64,000 nt of DNA from the NCBI GenBank assembly GCA_015698045.1, contig BLAL01000058.1:2501-66500 (forward strand), read 5' to 3'. Positions 9,960 through 21,557 of the stretch are shown piece after piece. Both the position numbers and the translations under genes were made by a program. The notes beneath the pieces were generated by a model, which worked only from the letters and a program-made list of their open reading frames with translations, ran no database searches and was not told the origin of the DNA. Positions within the stretch are counted from its first letter, which is position 1. Every line of letters starts with the position of its first letter. The DNA comes from Rhizophagus clarus (taxonomy: Eukaryota > Glomeromycota > Glomeromycetes > Glomerales > Glomeraceae).

Positions 9960-10705
9960 TTTAAAAAAATGATTTTTTTTAATTGTTTTAATTAAAAGAA
10001 ATGATTTTTTTAATTGTTTTAATTAAAAGAAATGATTTTTTAATTGTTTTAATTAATAGAAATGATTTTTTTAATTGTTTTAATTAAAAGAAATGATTTT
10101 TTTAATTGTTTTAATTAATAGAAATGATTTTTTTAATTGTTTTAATTAATAGAAATGATTTTTTTAATTGTTTTAATTAATAGAAATGATTTTTTTAATT
10201 ATTTTAATTAAAAGAAATGATTTTTTTAATTGTTTTAATTAAAAAAACAATTTTTTTTTAATCGTTTTAATTAAAGAAAAACAATTTTTTTTAATCGTTT
10301 TAATTAAAAAAGAACAATTTTTTTAATCGTTTTAATTAAAAAAAAGAACAATTTATTTAATCGTTTTAATTAAAAAAAAGTGATTTTTTTTAATCGTTTT
10401 AATTAAAAAAAGTGATTTTTAATCGTTTTAATTAAAAAAAGTGATTTTTAATCGTTTTAATTAAAAAAAGTGATTTTTTTTAATCGTTTTAATTAAAAAA
10501 AGTGATTTTTTTTAATCGTTTTAATTAAAAAAAGTGATTTTTTTTAATCGTTTTAATTAAAAAAAGTGATTTTTTTTAATCGTTTTAATTAAAAAAAGTG
10601 ATTTTTTTTAATCGTTTTAATTAAAAAAAGTGATTTTTTTTAATCGTTTTAATTAAAAAAAGTGATTTTTTTTATTCATTTTAATTAAAAAACAATTTTT
10701 TTAAA
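9960..10705. repeat. Tandem satellite with TTTTAATTAAAA core (about 28-33 base unit)
   Basis: More than twenty consecutive units of the form GATTTTTTTTAATCGTTTT followed by AATTAAAA. The left half carries TTGTTT and the right half TCGTTT variants, so there are two sub-families of the same repeat. Confidence 0.9.
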
Positions 10706-11700
10706 CTAATGTCCTGAATTTAAATCAGATCATCAAATTCGTCATCTGACTTTAAGTTGGATCATAGTTTAACTGGCCAATTGACCTGAAGAAGAAAGTG
10801 TTAAGACACTTCCTTTATACTAACTAAATCACCAAAAAATGCTAAAAGAACAGTTTGGAAATACTTTTCAATGTTATTTTTAAATTAAACATTTAAGAAT
10901 AAGTATTTTTTTAAATTAAACTGATTAAAAAAAGCGTTTTTTGACTTTTTTTGATTAAATGCTTAAAAAAAAACTTAATTATAAACTATATTTAGCATTT
11001 TTAGATTAAACACTTAAGAAAAAGTATTTCTTTTTGATTAAACGCTTAAGAAAAAGCATTTGTTTCTGATCAAACACTTAAAAAAAGCTTTTCTTTTTAA
11101 TTAAAATGCCTAAAAAAGATGTTGTTTTTGGCTTTTTTTTTAATCAAATATTTAAAAAAGTCATTTTTTTAAATTAAATGTTAAAAAAAAGTTAATTAAA
11201 CTTTTAAAAAAAAACATAACAAAAAAAAACATTATAAAACATTTTTTATAGGCAATTTGAGATAAAAAACATTTTTTTGCCACTTTGTCACTTTATCTAA
11301 TAAAATGTTTGCAGTAAATAACATTTCTGACAACTTGTTTGATCCATCTAATCTGACCTGTCTGATCTGAAGTATTATACTGGTCAAATGTTAGATCAAA
11401 TAGATTACCTAACCTAACCTGGCCTGTTCAGAATATTATTTTAACTAATAAAAATGATTTTTTTGACAAAATTTTGTTTTTTTAAAAAAAAATTTATTTC
11501 TAATTAAAAAAAAGCATTTTTTTCAATTTAAAAAAAACAACTTTTATTGTTAGTTAAAAAAATGATTCGTTTATTAAATTGATTAAAAAAATCATTTTGT
11601 TTTAATTAAAATGATTAAAAAGAAATTATTTTTTTTAATTAAAATAGGTTTTTTTTAATTAAAATAATTAAAAAAAATTATATAACTAATTTGCATCTGA
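10706..11700. repeat. Degenerate AT repeat field
   Basis: Short, imperfect repeats of GATTAAACNCTTAAGAAAAAG type (10900-11240) and T/A blocks (11440-11690). They alternate with patches built on CTGACCTG/GATCAAAT motifs (10707-10790, 11330-11430). No ORF. Confidence 0.6.
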
Positions 11701-11779
11701 AGTGATTTCACCTGGATGATTTAACCTGGTAATTTTATATCAGATATTTTATTTTATATATCATTATTATTCGCACCTC

Positions 11780-12700
11780 ACATAATTCATATGCTGATCA
11801 TCTTAATGTATGTTTATTTCAAATTTTTCTTTAAGTCCTTTCACTTCTTTATTTAGCTTATTTAAAATACGCTTTTTTTTCTTTTTTTTTATTTTACTTC
11901 TTACATTTTATTTCCTACTAACTTTATTTTATTTTTTTGGACCCTTTGGTTCTTTTTGTTTTACAATTAAGGTATGTCCAATCTGCATGACCCAGATTTC
12001 ATATTTCTTAATTTTATTTTCATTTTTTACATTTTGTATTTTGTTCTTTTTAGGTCTTTTGATTCTTTTCTGCAACTACTAAGGTATGTTTTTTTTGTTT
12101 TCTTTTTATTTTGTTTATGTAATTTTCATTTTCTACTAACTTTATTTCTTCTTTTATTTTATAGGTTTAGTTTTATTTGATCTCCTATTTATCATACTTT
12201 TCGTCCCTTTATTTTTTTGTTTTCTTTTCATTTGTTTGTTTCTTTTGTTCTCCTTTCATTTTTTTTGTTATTTTTATTTTCCCTTTGTTTCTTTCTTTTT
12301 TTTTATTTTCGCTTCATCTTTTTTGTTCCTTTATTACATTACCCTTCATTACTTTGATTTTTTTTATTTTTACTTCATTTTTTCCATTTTTTTATACTCC
12401 CTTTCATTCCTTTTTTTTTGTTTTTACTTCATTTTTTTTATTTCTTTACATTATACTTCGTTCCTTTTAAGTTTTTTTCCATTTCTACTTCATCTTTTTT
12501 GTTTCTTTACACTGCTTTTTTTTCTTTTATTTTTTATTACCCTTTGCTCCATTTTATTCCTCTTTATTCCTTTCATTTTTTTACTTCTCCTTTACTTCAT
12601 TTTATTTCTTTATTACTTCCTCTTCATTTCTTTATTCCTTTCACTCCTCCTATACTTTTCATTCACTCTCATGCCTTTTGCATATATTTCCTAACTAATA
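11780..12700 (+). other. 0.9 kb pyrimidine-rich tract
   Basis: The plus strand is almost entirely T and C with few purines, giving overlapping open frames that translate only to Phe/Leu/Ser/Ile runs. The open frames follow from composition and are not called as genes. Pyrimidine strand bias of this length can favour triplex or unusual chromatin structure. Confidence 0.75.
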
Positions 12701-12820
12701 TATCCTGTATCACTTGTCGTGAACCTGTTTTATAAATTTATCTATTAATTTGTGGTCCATATATAAAGTAGAAAGTTTTATATTGAAAATTAGGTGTAAA
12801 ATTTGACGTTACGATAAATA

Positions 12821-13115
12821 AAAGTATTAATTGTTAAAATATAATATAAAAGCTAAGTCTATTAGCATAAAATTGTGCTATTTGGCTTACTTTTATTGAA
12901 AATCAGTAAATTTTTTGAGCAATAAAAATGAGCTTAAAAGAAAAAAAAAGCCTTATTTTTAACGTTACGAATAATAGATTTTTACTTTTGGGCTCATAGG
13001 AAAATTATTTCTAATGATTGAAATTTTGCTAAACTTTTAGTAAAAAGTTAGCCAAATAGTATAATTTTATGCTAATAGTTTTAGTTTTTATATTATATTT
13101 AAAAATTAGTACTTT
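12821..13115. mobile_element. Inverted-repeat (foldback/MITE-like) element, about 295 bases
   Basis: The left arm (12821-about 12910) is the imperfect reverse complement of the right arm (about 13028-13115). Both contain CTATTAGCATAAAATT, TATTTGGCT and AAATATAATATAAAA. The interior is non-coding. Superfamily not determined. Confidence 0.75.
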
Positions 13116-13489
13116 AATTTACTGCGTCTTCAGATTCTGCGCTAATATATACTATTATGTATAACTTTAACCCCAGTTTTTAATAATTAAATTCTCTACT
13201 TTTTACGCGAATCATGAATTAATATTTTTATGCACCTTTTCTTTATCGTTATAACTCTTTTTTATCATTTTTATCAAAAAATTTAGTATTTTAAATAATA
13301 TAAGTTTGTCATGTAATCTACTAAAAATTAATAAATTGTTGTGCATATAAAATTTATTACATTGTAGAAAATTTAAGCATATTTATTATATACATTTCAA
13401 AAAAATTAGCATTAAGATTTATGATACATTGAAATATTAAAAATTTACAAAAAATATTTAACCAATCAAATTTAATAAATTTAATAAAT
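13116..13489. other. Intergenic AT-rich segment
   Basis: No gene or clear repeat seen. Confidence 0.5.
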
Positions 13490-13491
13490 TA

Positions 13492-13682
13492 CAGTGAAAG
13501 CTTGTTATAATGAACTGTTAGTTCCAGCCATTATTGTTCACAATAACGAGATTTTTACTAATAGTTCACTATATTGAATGAAATTTATTATAAAAAATGA
13601 ATTGGAAAAATAAAAAAGTTCACTATAACAAAGTTTACTATGTGTTCACTATAACGGGATTCACTATAACAAGCTTTAACTG
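13492..13682. mobile_element. Pogo/Tigger-type MITE, 191 bases
   Basis: The left end CAGTGAAAGCTTGTTATAAT and the right end, read as reverse complement, CAGTTAAAGCTTGTTATAGT are inverted repeats. Both are flanked by TA (13490-13491 and 13683-13684), the target duplication of Tc1/mariner elements. The TIR form CAGT..AARCT.GTTATA is typical of pogo/Tigger elements. Repeated TTCACTATAACAA motifs fill the right half. There is no transposase, so it is non-autonomous. Confidence 0.85.
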
Positions 13683-13734
13683 TAATTATAAGTGAAATTA
13701 CCTCTCATCCTACATGCAAATTAGCAACATTCTA

Positions 13735-14205
13735 AAAAAAAAATGATTTTTTTTAATTAAAACGATTAAGAAAAATGATTTTTTTTAATTAAAACAATTA
13801 AGAAAAATCATTTTTTTAATTAAAACGATTAAGAAAAATCATTTTTTTTAATTAAAATGATTAAGAAAAATGATGTTTTTTTAATTAAAATGACTAAAAA
13901 AAATGATTTTTTTTTTAATTAAAATGACTAAAAAAAATGATTTTTTTTTTAATTAAAATGACTAAAAAAAATGATTTTTTTTTTTAATTAAAATGACTAA
14001 AAAAAATGATTTTTTTTTTAATTAAAATGACTAAAAAAAATGATTTTTTTTTTAATTAAAATGACTAAAAAAAATGATTTTTTTTTTAATTAAAATGACT
14101 AAAAAAAATGATTTTTTTTTAATTAAAATGACTAAAAAAAATGATTTTTTTTTAATTAAAATGATTAAAAAACTGATTTTTTTTAATTAAAATGATTAAA
14201 AAAAT
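13735..14205. repeat. Tandem satellite, about 33-35 base unit
   Basis: About fourteen units of AATTAAAATGACTAAAAAAA followed by TGA and a T tract. It shares TTTTTTAATTAAAA with the 10 kb array, so the two may be related. Confidence 0.9.
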
Positions 14206-14389
14206 GATCAATTTTATGAAAAATAAAATGTTTTTATTTAAGTGAAAAAAATGCCATTTTGGTGCTTTTATCATGAAAAAATGCTGAAATACTTTTATCA
14301 TAAAAAAAATAATGATAAAAATGTTAAAACGTCAATTTTTCATAAAACAATACTAATGTAGAAATTGTTATCACAATGTTTTAGTATGA

Positions 14390-14540
14390 TAGCTTGATCT
14401 GACTCATGAGCCGCCTTGAATCTATCAAACCAAGCTAATATACCTAGCTCAAGCATTTTCAAGCTGGCTTGTGACTTGTGAATTAACAAGCCAATTTAAT
14501 TATAGTTTAACTTAGCTCAGCTTATGCGAAGCTTTATTTA
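14390..14540. repeat. AGCTTGAGCC-family dispersed repeat, copy 2
   Basis: Contains CTCATGAGCC, CTAGCTCAAGC, AAGCTGGCTTGTGACTTG and ends CAGCTTATGCGAAGCTTTAT, matching the ends of the copies at 6.9 and 50.8 kb. Confidence 0.6.
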
Positions 14541-15235
14541 ACATTATTTTTTACTATTCTAATGAAAAAAATATCAAAAAGCGTTTTTTAATGTTATTTT
14601 ACATTGTTCTAATAACAAACCTGTCAAAAAGCAGGTTTTAATATCATTTTTTTTATTGTTCCAATGAAAAAAAACTGTTAAAAATGGTTTTTAACATCAT
14701 TTTTTTATTGTTCCAATGAAAAAAAACTGTTAAAAATGGTTTTTAACATCATTTTTTTATTGTTCCAATGAAAAAAAACTGTTAAAAATGGTTTTTAACA
14801 TCATTTTTTTATTGTTTCAATGAAAAAAAACTGTTAAAAATGGTTTTTAACATCATTTTTTTATTGTTTCAATGAAAAAAAACTGTTAAAAATGGTTTTT
14901 AACATCATTTTTTTATTATTAATAAAAAAAAAATCAAAAAGTGTACTTTACATTAATTTTTTTTTGTTCTAATAAAAAACATTAAAAGTATCAGAGCTTT
15001 AATGTTAAAATGCTTTTTAACAGTTATTTTTTTCTTAAAACAATAAAAAAAATGACATTAAAAATGCTTTTTGATAGTTTTTTTTATTAGAACAATAAAA
15101 AAAATAACGTTAAAAAATGCTTTTACCAGTTTTTCTTTTATTAGAATAATAAAAATAACAAAAATGCTTTTAACAGTTTTTTCTTTTTATTAAATAATAA
15201 AAAAATGATGTTAAAAAACGCTTTTAATGGATCTT
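14541..15235. repeat. Tandem repeat field with a 52-base core array
   Basis: Five near-perfect 52-base units at about 14650-14910 (TTGTTCCAATG, A tract, CTGTTAAAAATGG, TTTTTAACATC). More diverged units lie on both sides. GTTAAAAATGGTTTTTAAC inside each unit is palindromic. Confidence 0.88.
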
Positions 15236-15655
15236 TTAACTCAAAAGTATTTTTAAATATTTTTCATTATTTTTAATTGTTTATATATTTTTACATTTTT
15301 AATTGTTCTAGTGTATTATTATTATCTAACAAAAAAAAAAAAAAAAAAAGAATTCTCCAACAAATTCTTATTAAGAAAAAATTCTTCAGCAGTCCCCCTA
15401 TCAAAAAAAAATTGGCATTATCAAAAAATTCTCCCTATTATTTTAAAAATAATTTCTCCAACAAAAATTAAAAAAAAATTTTTAACTGAAATTCTCTATC
15501 AAAAAAATTAGAAAAAATTCTCTTACAAAATGCTATATAAAAAAAATTTTCTTACTAAACAAATTAACCAAAAAATTCTTTAGTAAAATTCTATTCTCCT
15601 CTATTGAAAAAATCTTCAATGAAATTTAGTCAAGAAAAAAATTTTTTTTTGTGCT
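15236..15655. other. A/T low-complexity segment
   Basis: A long A tract, then AAAAAATTCT-type repeats. Open frames here are Lys/Asn/Phe runs and are not called. Confidence 0.6.
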
Positions 15656-15659
15656 GAAG

Positions 15660-15885
15660 AAATATTAGCACCGGGGTTAACATTTTGTCAACCCTGTAAT
15701 GGCAAAAGATCGACTCAACTCAAAAATGAAAAATGTCAACTCAGCGCTGACAATTTTGTCAACCCGGTGCTGACATTTTTGTCAGCTCGACACTGATCTT
15801 GCTGATCTTTTGTCAACCTGGTGCTGACATTTTGACAGAACTAACGATAGAACCATGCTGACCTTTTTGTCCAGCCCGGCTTGCC
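15660..15885. repeat. Short G/C-richer repeat cluster
   Basis: Repeated GTCAACCCGGTGCTGACA and TTTTGTCA words, at least five, in an island noticeably richer in G/C than its surroundings. Function unknown. Confidence 0.65.
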
Positions 15886-18800
15886 ATAAATCTATAATTG
15901 ATTAGTTGATCCAGATCATCGTTACAGATTACAGATGATCATCCAGATCTATCCATATATCCGTGTCCATTTAAAATGTTAAAAATCGTCATTTCTGTGC
16001 ATAATACACGTTACATAAAGTTTCGTATTAGGACATATTTTTTTAATTCTGGCCATAATTATATAAACTTACCCAGAATTATTGCTGATCGATTATGATG
16101 GCATGTATATAAGCGGGTGGTTCATTCTGTTGCAAATGGCTGTAATAGAAATAATATTATTTTAAAAAAAAAAATATGGGTTGACCGAATTATATATGAC
16201 AGTTTATCTAATAACTGCCAAGTCATCTGACTGAATTTTGACAATAGCACTTGAATCGAATATCTGTCTGATTAATGGATCGACATTAATCCAGATTGTA
16301 ACATTAGGTCTAAGAATTAATATTCCAAAAAGCTTTACTGACAATGGTTTTGAGATTTTTATATTAACTTAATAATGTTGATAACATCTCGTCAACTAAA
16401 TAAAGATGTGCGCTCGTAGCTTCAACGAGATGTGATTAGATAACAAATAAAGGCTTGGAGTAATGGAGTTGAACGTTAATCTTATTATCGATCAAAGGCT
16501 TATGAATTTGGATTTTATGAAAAATGTACGAAAAATGAGTTAATAGTATTAAGCAATACTATTATTTCGTATATAGAATTTATTTTCTATTAATTATTTT
16601 GTAGTTACATTATTTATTTAATTACTGAATTAATAAACGAAATCTGGGAGGGACTAAGTGGCTATTTTGGACAAAAATTATCTGATTAACAATTATGGTC
16701 AGAGAATGAATATGGCCTTGGACAAAATTATACTGAATTGTGAGCAGTATTGCACGATTAATAAAAAAAATTTTTAACAATTTTCTTAACCACATTTATT
16801 ATTTATTTATGCATTTTTGAGTAAGAAAAAAAAATTCGATATTAAAGAGGAAAAGTGATAAATCATCAACATTTAAAATATCAAAAATAATCTATGTAAT
16901 AAACAAATTCAGCTTGAGAGATTTTATTACCTATAAAATAAACATTAATTTAAAATTTTCGATTAACTTTCATAATTTTATCATCTGTTAAAACAAATGA
17001 AAAAAAAAGATAAAAGAAATGTTAATAAGTTTACTAACATTCCCTAAATCTCACTCCTTAATTTCTACCTTCCATTTAAACTGATCTTGAGTTCCGAAGT
17101 CCAATATCCGAGGCGTGTTAGTAAATTTCATTAACGTTCTATAAATCCCGCTTTCCTTCACCTAATTCATAAGATTCTGGTTTCATATAATGCGTTCTTA
17201 CCCAATCGTGTGTGTAACAATTAAAACTTTTCTTTAAAAAAAGAAAGTCATTTTTTAATAATAAAAAAAAATTATTTTTCCCCTTTCTTTTCCACCAGCG
17301 TAAAAAAATATTTTTATTGAAAAAAAAAAAAATAAATAAGTGATCAAAAGAAAGTTTCGGTTTAAATAACCGATAAAAAAGTATTAAAATAAAATTTCAA
17401 TTTTTTTTTTTTTTTTTTAAAAAAAAAGGAAAAGAATAAATAAATAAATTAAAAAAATTGATTCGAAAAAAAGCATTTTTTTTAATGAAATAAAAAAAAA
17501 TTAATTTATCGATCCCAAATGATCCACCATTAAAAGTCCGAAGTATATAGTTCATACTTACTATACTTTACAACATCGGAGTCAATAACTATATTATCTG
17601 AATTTATTGTTATTCTTTTGTTACTATCATTTGATTATACTTTATTTTTACTATATCGATGTAAAATTATATATACGCGCAAATTACTAAATTATAAGTT
17701 AAAAAATTTTGTCAATTTCTCCATTTTCGGCATGCTGAAAATAATTTCATGCGAATCACAACACGATTAATAATCGTACTTAAATAATTTATGAACTTTA
17801 ATTTATGTGACAAACGACGTGCGTCAGGTATCAATCTAACATGTGATGCACATGAAACACCTGAAGAGACAGGGACAGAGATATTTGCGGTAAAGATACA
17901 TGACGAAGGTGACGCGCGACATACATCAAAATTCTTGCATATTATTATCTTCTGTTGTTTGATAATTATTATTTTTTCGTCTATTAAAACTTTTTGGGTT
18001 AGAATATTCATATGACTTTACATGAGAAATTCTAACCACTTATATTTCATGTTATATAAATTTATTTAATCTCAATAATTTTTCGTTACTAAACTATCAT
18101 TTTAATTATTTATATTTTACGTGCTAGCGAAAACAAATAGATAAATAATATGGCAACAAGTTAAAAAAAGAGAATAGAGAGTCGTGAAAGTTAATATGAT
18201 ATGATAAAAAAAAAAAAATTATTCAAGGGATGCTTATTTTAAACTTCATAGTAGAACTAGTGAACTCTAATACAGAAATTTTAACTGGTAAAACAATTTA
18301 ATTCACCGCTGATTTCCTTTTATCAGTCTGATCGACTAATCATCTGAAACATTTTGCGTTTGTACGACAAGTAAAAAAGCCAAGAAAAAATCATTGTAAA
18401 TCTGAACTTTTTTAGAAAAATTTTTATTAATGCATTTTGCATAGCCAAGAGCCAAGAAATGAAGTAAAAACAATTACATATTATTTTCCATATTTATAAA
18501 GAACGGACTAATAATTGTCGTGCTCCCAATAATTTAATTAAACTATCAGAAAAAAATCTTTCAGTCTAATCGGGATTAATCCGATTAATGCAAATAACTT
18601 TTACCACTTTTAATAAAGCGTTAAAAATAGAGTTAAACCTATATATAGCAATAATTCTGCAGGAGTTCAGTTTCATTTAAAAAGAATATCGTCCAGTAAT
18701 ATTTATATAATGTACTTTTATTTATTCGATACTATTTCTAACTTTAATTACAATGTAAGATCAAATACATTAATACTTCAATACTTTTTTTGAATTAGGC

Positions 18801-19972
18801 TATGTGATCCCTTACATATAAAAAAATTTGCCTAAAATATCAATTGCGCAATTCGATTATTTTTGAATTTTTGTAATTAATAGAAATAATAATTAAACGA
18901 CAAAAAGTTAAACAAATCGATCAAAGATTATTTTTCGTTAAAATTTCAATATGATAATTGTTAGTTAAATTTGTGCGTTGTTGACTGTTTTTGTAGTACA
19001 TAATGTAGTAAATTTAGAATTCACCTATTTATTATTCTTTAAAACGTAAATTCTTTTGATTTCTAATTCTCTTTGACAACTATCTTCGATTTTTAGTCCA
19101 TGAATAAATTCACATGAACGTTTCATCTAAATGTTTCTAATGTTAAAATTTATTCTTGGCAAACAAAATAATTTAAAAGGATAACCGATCTTGGATCAAT
19201 CTTTATAACGATCTACGTAATATTTTGAATGGTTTCAAACACAACTTTATATTCTGCATGTGCATGTCGGCTTTTCGGTACAACTTTTTCTCGATGTGAA
19301 TGAAATATATTATCAAATTATTCCGTGTCAACCAATCTCATAGTGTATGATTTTAAGCACGAACAATTATTCTAACGCGCGCAAAGAAAATTAACCTTCT
19401 ACGTTAAGAAATATGAAAATGTAACATATATACCGCGTAACGTGAAAACAATTGTTGAATTGTGTACGTTGTACAATACATAATAACCAATCTATCTTTA
19501 ATAAAACCGCATTCATAAGGAATTTCAATTAAAAAAGAAAAATGAATTAAAACTTTGTTCTTTTAAGTAACTTTTTTTTTGCATCATTATCATGTTTCGA
19601 AATATTAATTGCCAAGAAAACACATTATTTAATCATATTAATCATAAATTTTTTGGAAACAGAATTTAAATTAAATACATGAATTTAGCACGTTGTTTAT
19701 TTATCGTGTATAAATTATTGAATAAACGTGAATTAACTTTATATTGTTATAAGTAATTTATTTATATTTTATTAAAATAAAATTTATTTCATCGTTTAAT
19801 ATGTTTGTTACTAAAATTTTTATATAAATATGGTTCATCAATTTCTTGATATTTTGTCAAGAAAAAAAAAGTCCTTTCATACAGCAGTATTTATTTTTTT
19901 TTTCATACGGCTGCTTTTTAAGAATATCTCACTTTCGTATAATTCTCTTTTTTTTTTAATATCTCATAAAAA
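15886..19972. other. 4 kb gene-poor AT-rich region
   Basis: I find no ORF with convincing amino-acid composition, no tRNA-like fold and no clear repeat apart from A/T runs. A pair of overlapping open frames on opposite strands at 17.7-18.0 kb is the only non-trivial coding potential and is not supported. Confidence 0.5.
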
Positions 19973-20557
19973 ATGAAGTTCTCTTACACTTTAATTTTTA
20001 CTATAATCTTAGCCTTTCTCGCTACTAGTTACGTTGCTACACCAATCGAAGATTATGATAATGGTGTCTATGAAAGGAGAGAATATAAGGATAAATCAAA
20101 AAAACATGGAAAACATAACCATGGTAAAATCGGAAAATTTGGAAAACTCATTCATGGAAAATTCGGAAAATGTATTGAACATGAATTTGGAAAACTTGGT
20201 AAATGTATAAAACATGAAATTGGAAAATGTATAAAATACGAACATGAACAAGGAATGATGGGAAAACATGGAAAACATGAAAAATACGAGAAACATGAAA
20301 AACAAGGAAAATATGGAAAACATGGAAAACACGGAAAAATTGGAAAACTTGGGAAGCATGGCAAGCTTGGAAAACTCGGAAAATGTATAAAATATGAAAT
20401 TGGAAAATGTATTAAATATGATCTTGGAAAATGCCTAAAATACGAACACGGAAAACTTGGAAAGTTCGGAAAACTTGGGAAATTCGGAAAATTCGGAAAG
20501 TTCGGAAAGTTCGGAAAGTTTGGAAAGATGGCAAAATATCCTAAAGCTAAATACTAG
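19973..20557 (+). CDS. Secreted Gly-Lys tripeptide-repeat protein (194 aa)
   Basis: Residues 1 to about 22 form a signal peptide: basic start, hydrophobic YTLIFTIILAFLA, small residues before TPIEDYDN. A short acidic pro-like segment (EDYDNGVYERR) follows. From residue 44 onward the protein is built of GK-x units: HGK, FGK, LGK, IGK. A pure FGK run lies near the C-terminus (about 169-187). Six cysteines fall in two triplets inside GKCIKYE(I/H/L) octads: 67, 78, 86 and 138, 146, 154. The protein is very cationic. A single RR site follows the signal peptide, and the repeats lack KR sites. There is no intron. It resembles cell-wall or effector-like repeat proteins in outline only; the family is not recognised. 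Roles such as binding acidic polymers or metal (many His) are inference. Confidence 0.8.
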   Translation: MKFSYTLIFTIILAFLATSYVATPIEDYDNGVYERREYKDKSKKHGKHNHGKIGKFGKLIHGKFGKCIEHEFGKLGKCIKHEIGKCIKYEHEQGMMGKHGKHEKYEKHEKQGKYGKHGKHGKIGKLGKHGKLGKLGKCIKYEIGKCIKYDLGKCLKYEHGKLGKFGKLGKFGKFGKFGKFGKFGKMAKYPKAKY

Positions 20558-21557
20558 ATTTTTACTTTATTTTTTAAACTAAGAATTTTTACGTCTTTTC
20601 ATCTTTTACCTAATTTTTAATTTAAGATTTATATAACATTTATCTAATTGAAGAGTTAGTTATAAAATAATTTATCACTTAGAATTTTAGATAAATCACA
20701 AATTTTTTTATGTCAATTTTATAGTATGACTCGTTAATTTCTTTTATAAATAAATTGAATAGAAAATTTGAATTATTAAATCTTTAATGTACTGTGAAAT
20801 TGAATCGTCATGAAAGTAGCTTTATTATTTCTTCACTAACAGCTACTACAACCACGGCTGTTAGAATTATAATAAAATAATCAATTACTAAATGGCTTAG
20901 CCAATGAATATACCTAGCTATATCCTTTAGCTATAACTAAATTCCTTGCTGCAGAATAAAAACTAATAAATAATTTGATGCCTTAATTCAATTGTGCTTC
21001 TACTTTCAGAGTTCACTTTCAGCTTCTGCTGTGAAAACAAAAATAATAGCAGTTCAAGTGTTCAGCTTCTGTTTTTAAAATGCTGTGAAAACAGCTATTC
21101 AAGTGTGTTTCACCAGGAAGTAGTTAAAGCCATTATTTTGACATATAATGATTCTTGCTCTTTAAAGATATTACCTATGATTAAATTTATCTGATAGGCC
21201 ATGCAGGGTAAAAAAACCTTGTTAGGATAATCTATCCTTCTATTAAATAAATAAATTAATTATTAAAGTATAAATTTCTGAAATAAAATTTTAAATGATG
21301 AAGAATGTTTATACATACCATGTAGCAGCATATTTGCCTGTTAATTCAGGCACAAAACAATTTATTTTAATATTATTTTTTTCAGCTTTCGTTTATTATA
21401 CTTTTAATGTGATCAATTATATTATCAAATTTTGACTTTTTATCACTAAGTGTTTCACCTACTGATATTATAAGAATACATGTTCATCCAGTTATCAAAT
21501 GTTGCTGTTACTTTAATTTTATCATTTTAAACTATACTTTTATAGGATCTCAGTTCA
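20558..21557. other. Intergenic segment downstream of the GK-repeat gene
   Basis: AT-rich 3' flank. A 66-codon open frame at about 21.0 kb has no recognisable features. Confidence 0.5.

Noticed and set aside
11810..12735. Several overlapping ORFs of 68-152 codons resembling membrane proteins
   Set aside because: They consist of Phe/Leu/Ser runs dictated by the pyrimidine tract and are open in several frames at once.
9960..14910. CRISPR-like regular repeats
   Set aside because: Units are contiguous A/T satellites without unique spacers, and the genome is eukaryotic.
15277..15511. Lys/Asn-rich ORFs after a long A tract
   Set aside because: Low-complexity A/T DNA read in frame.
17712..18015. 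Opposed 99- and 74-codon ORFs with less trivial composition
   Set aside because: No signal peptide, domain, intron or conserved context; both strands open over the same DNA suggests chance.
20096..20364. Minus-strand ORFs rich in Phe/Ser/Cys-Pro opposite the GK-repeat gene
   Set aside because: Antisense shadows of the tandem GK codons.
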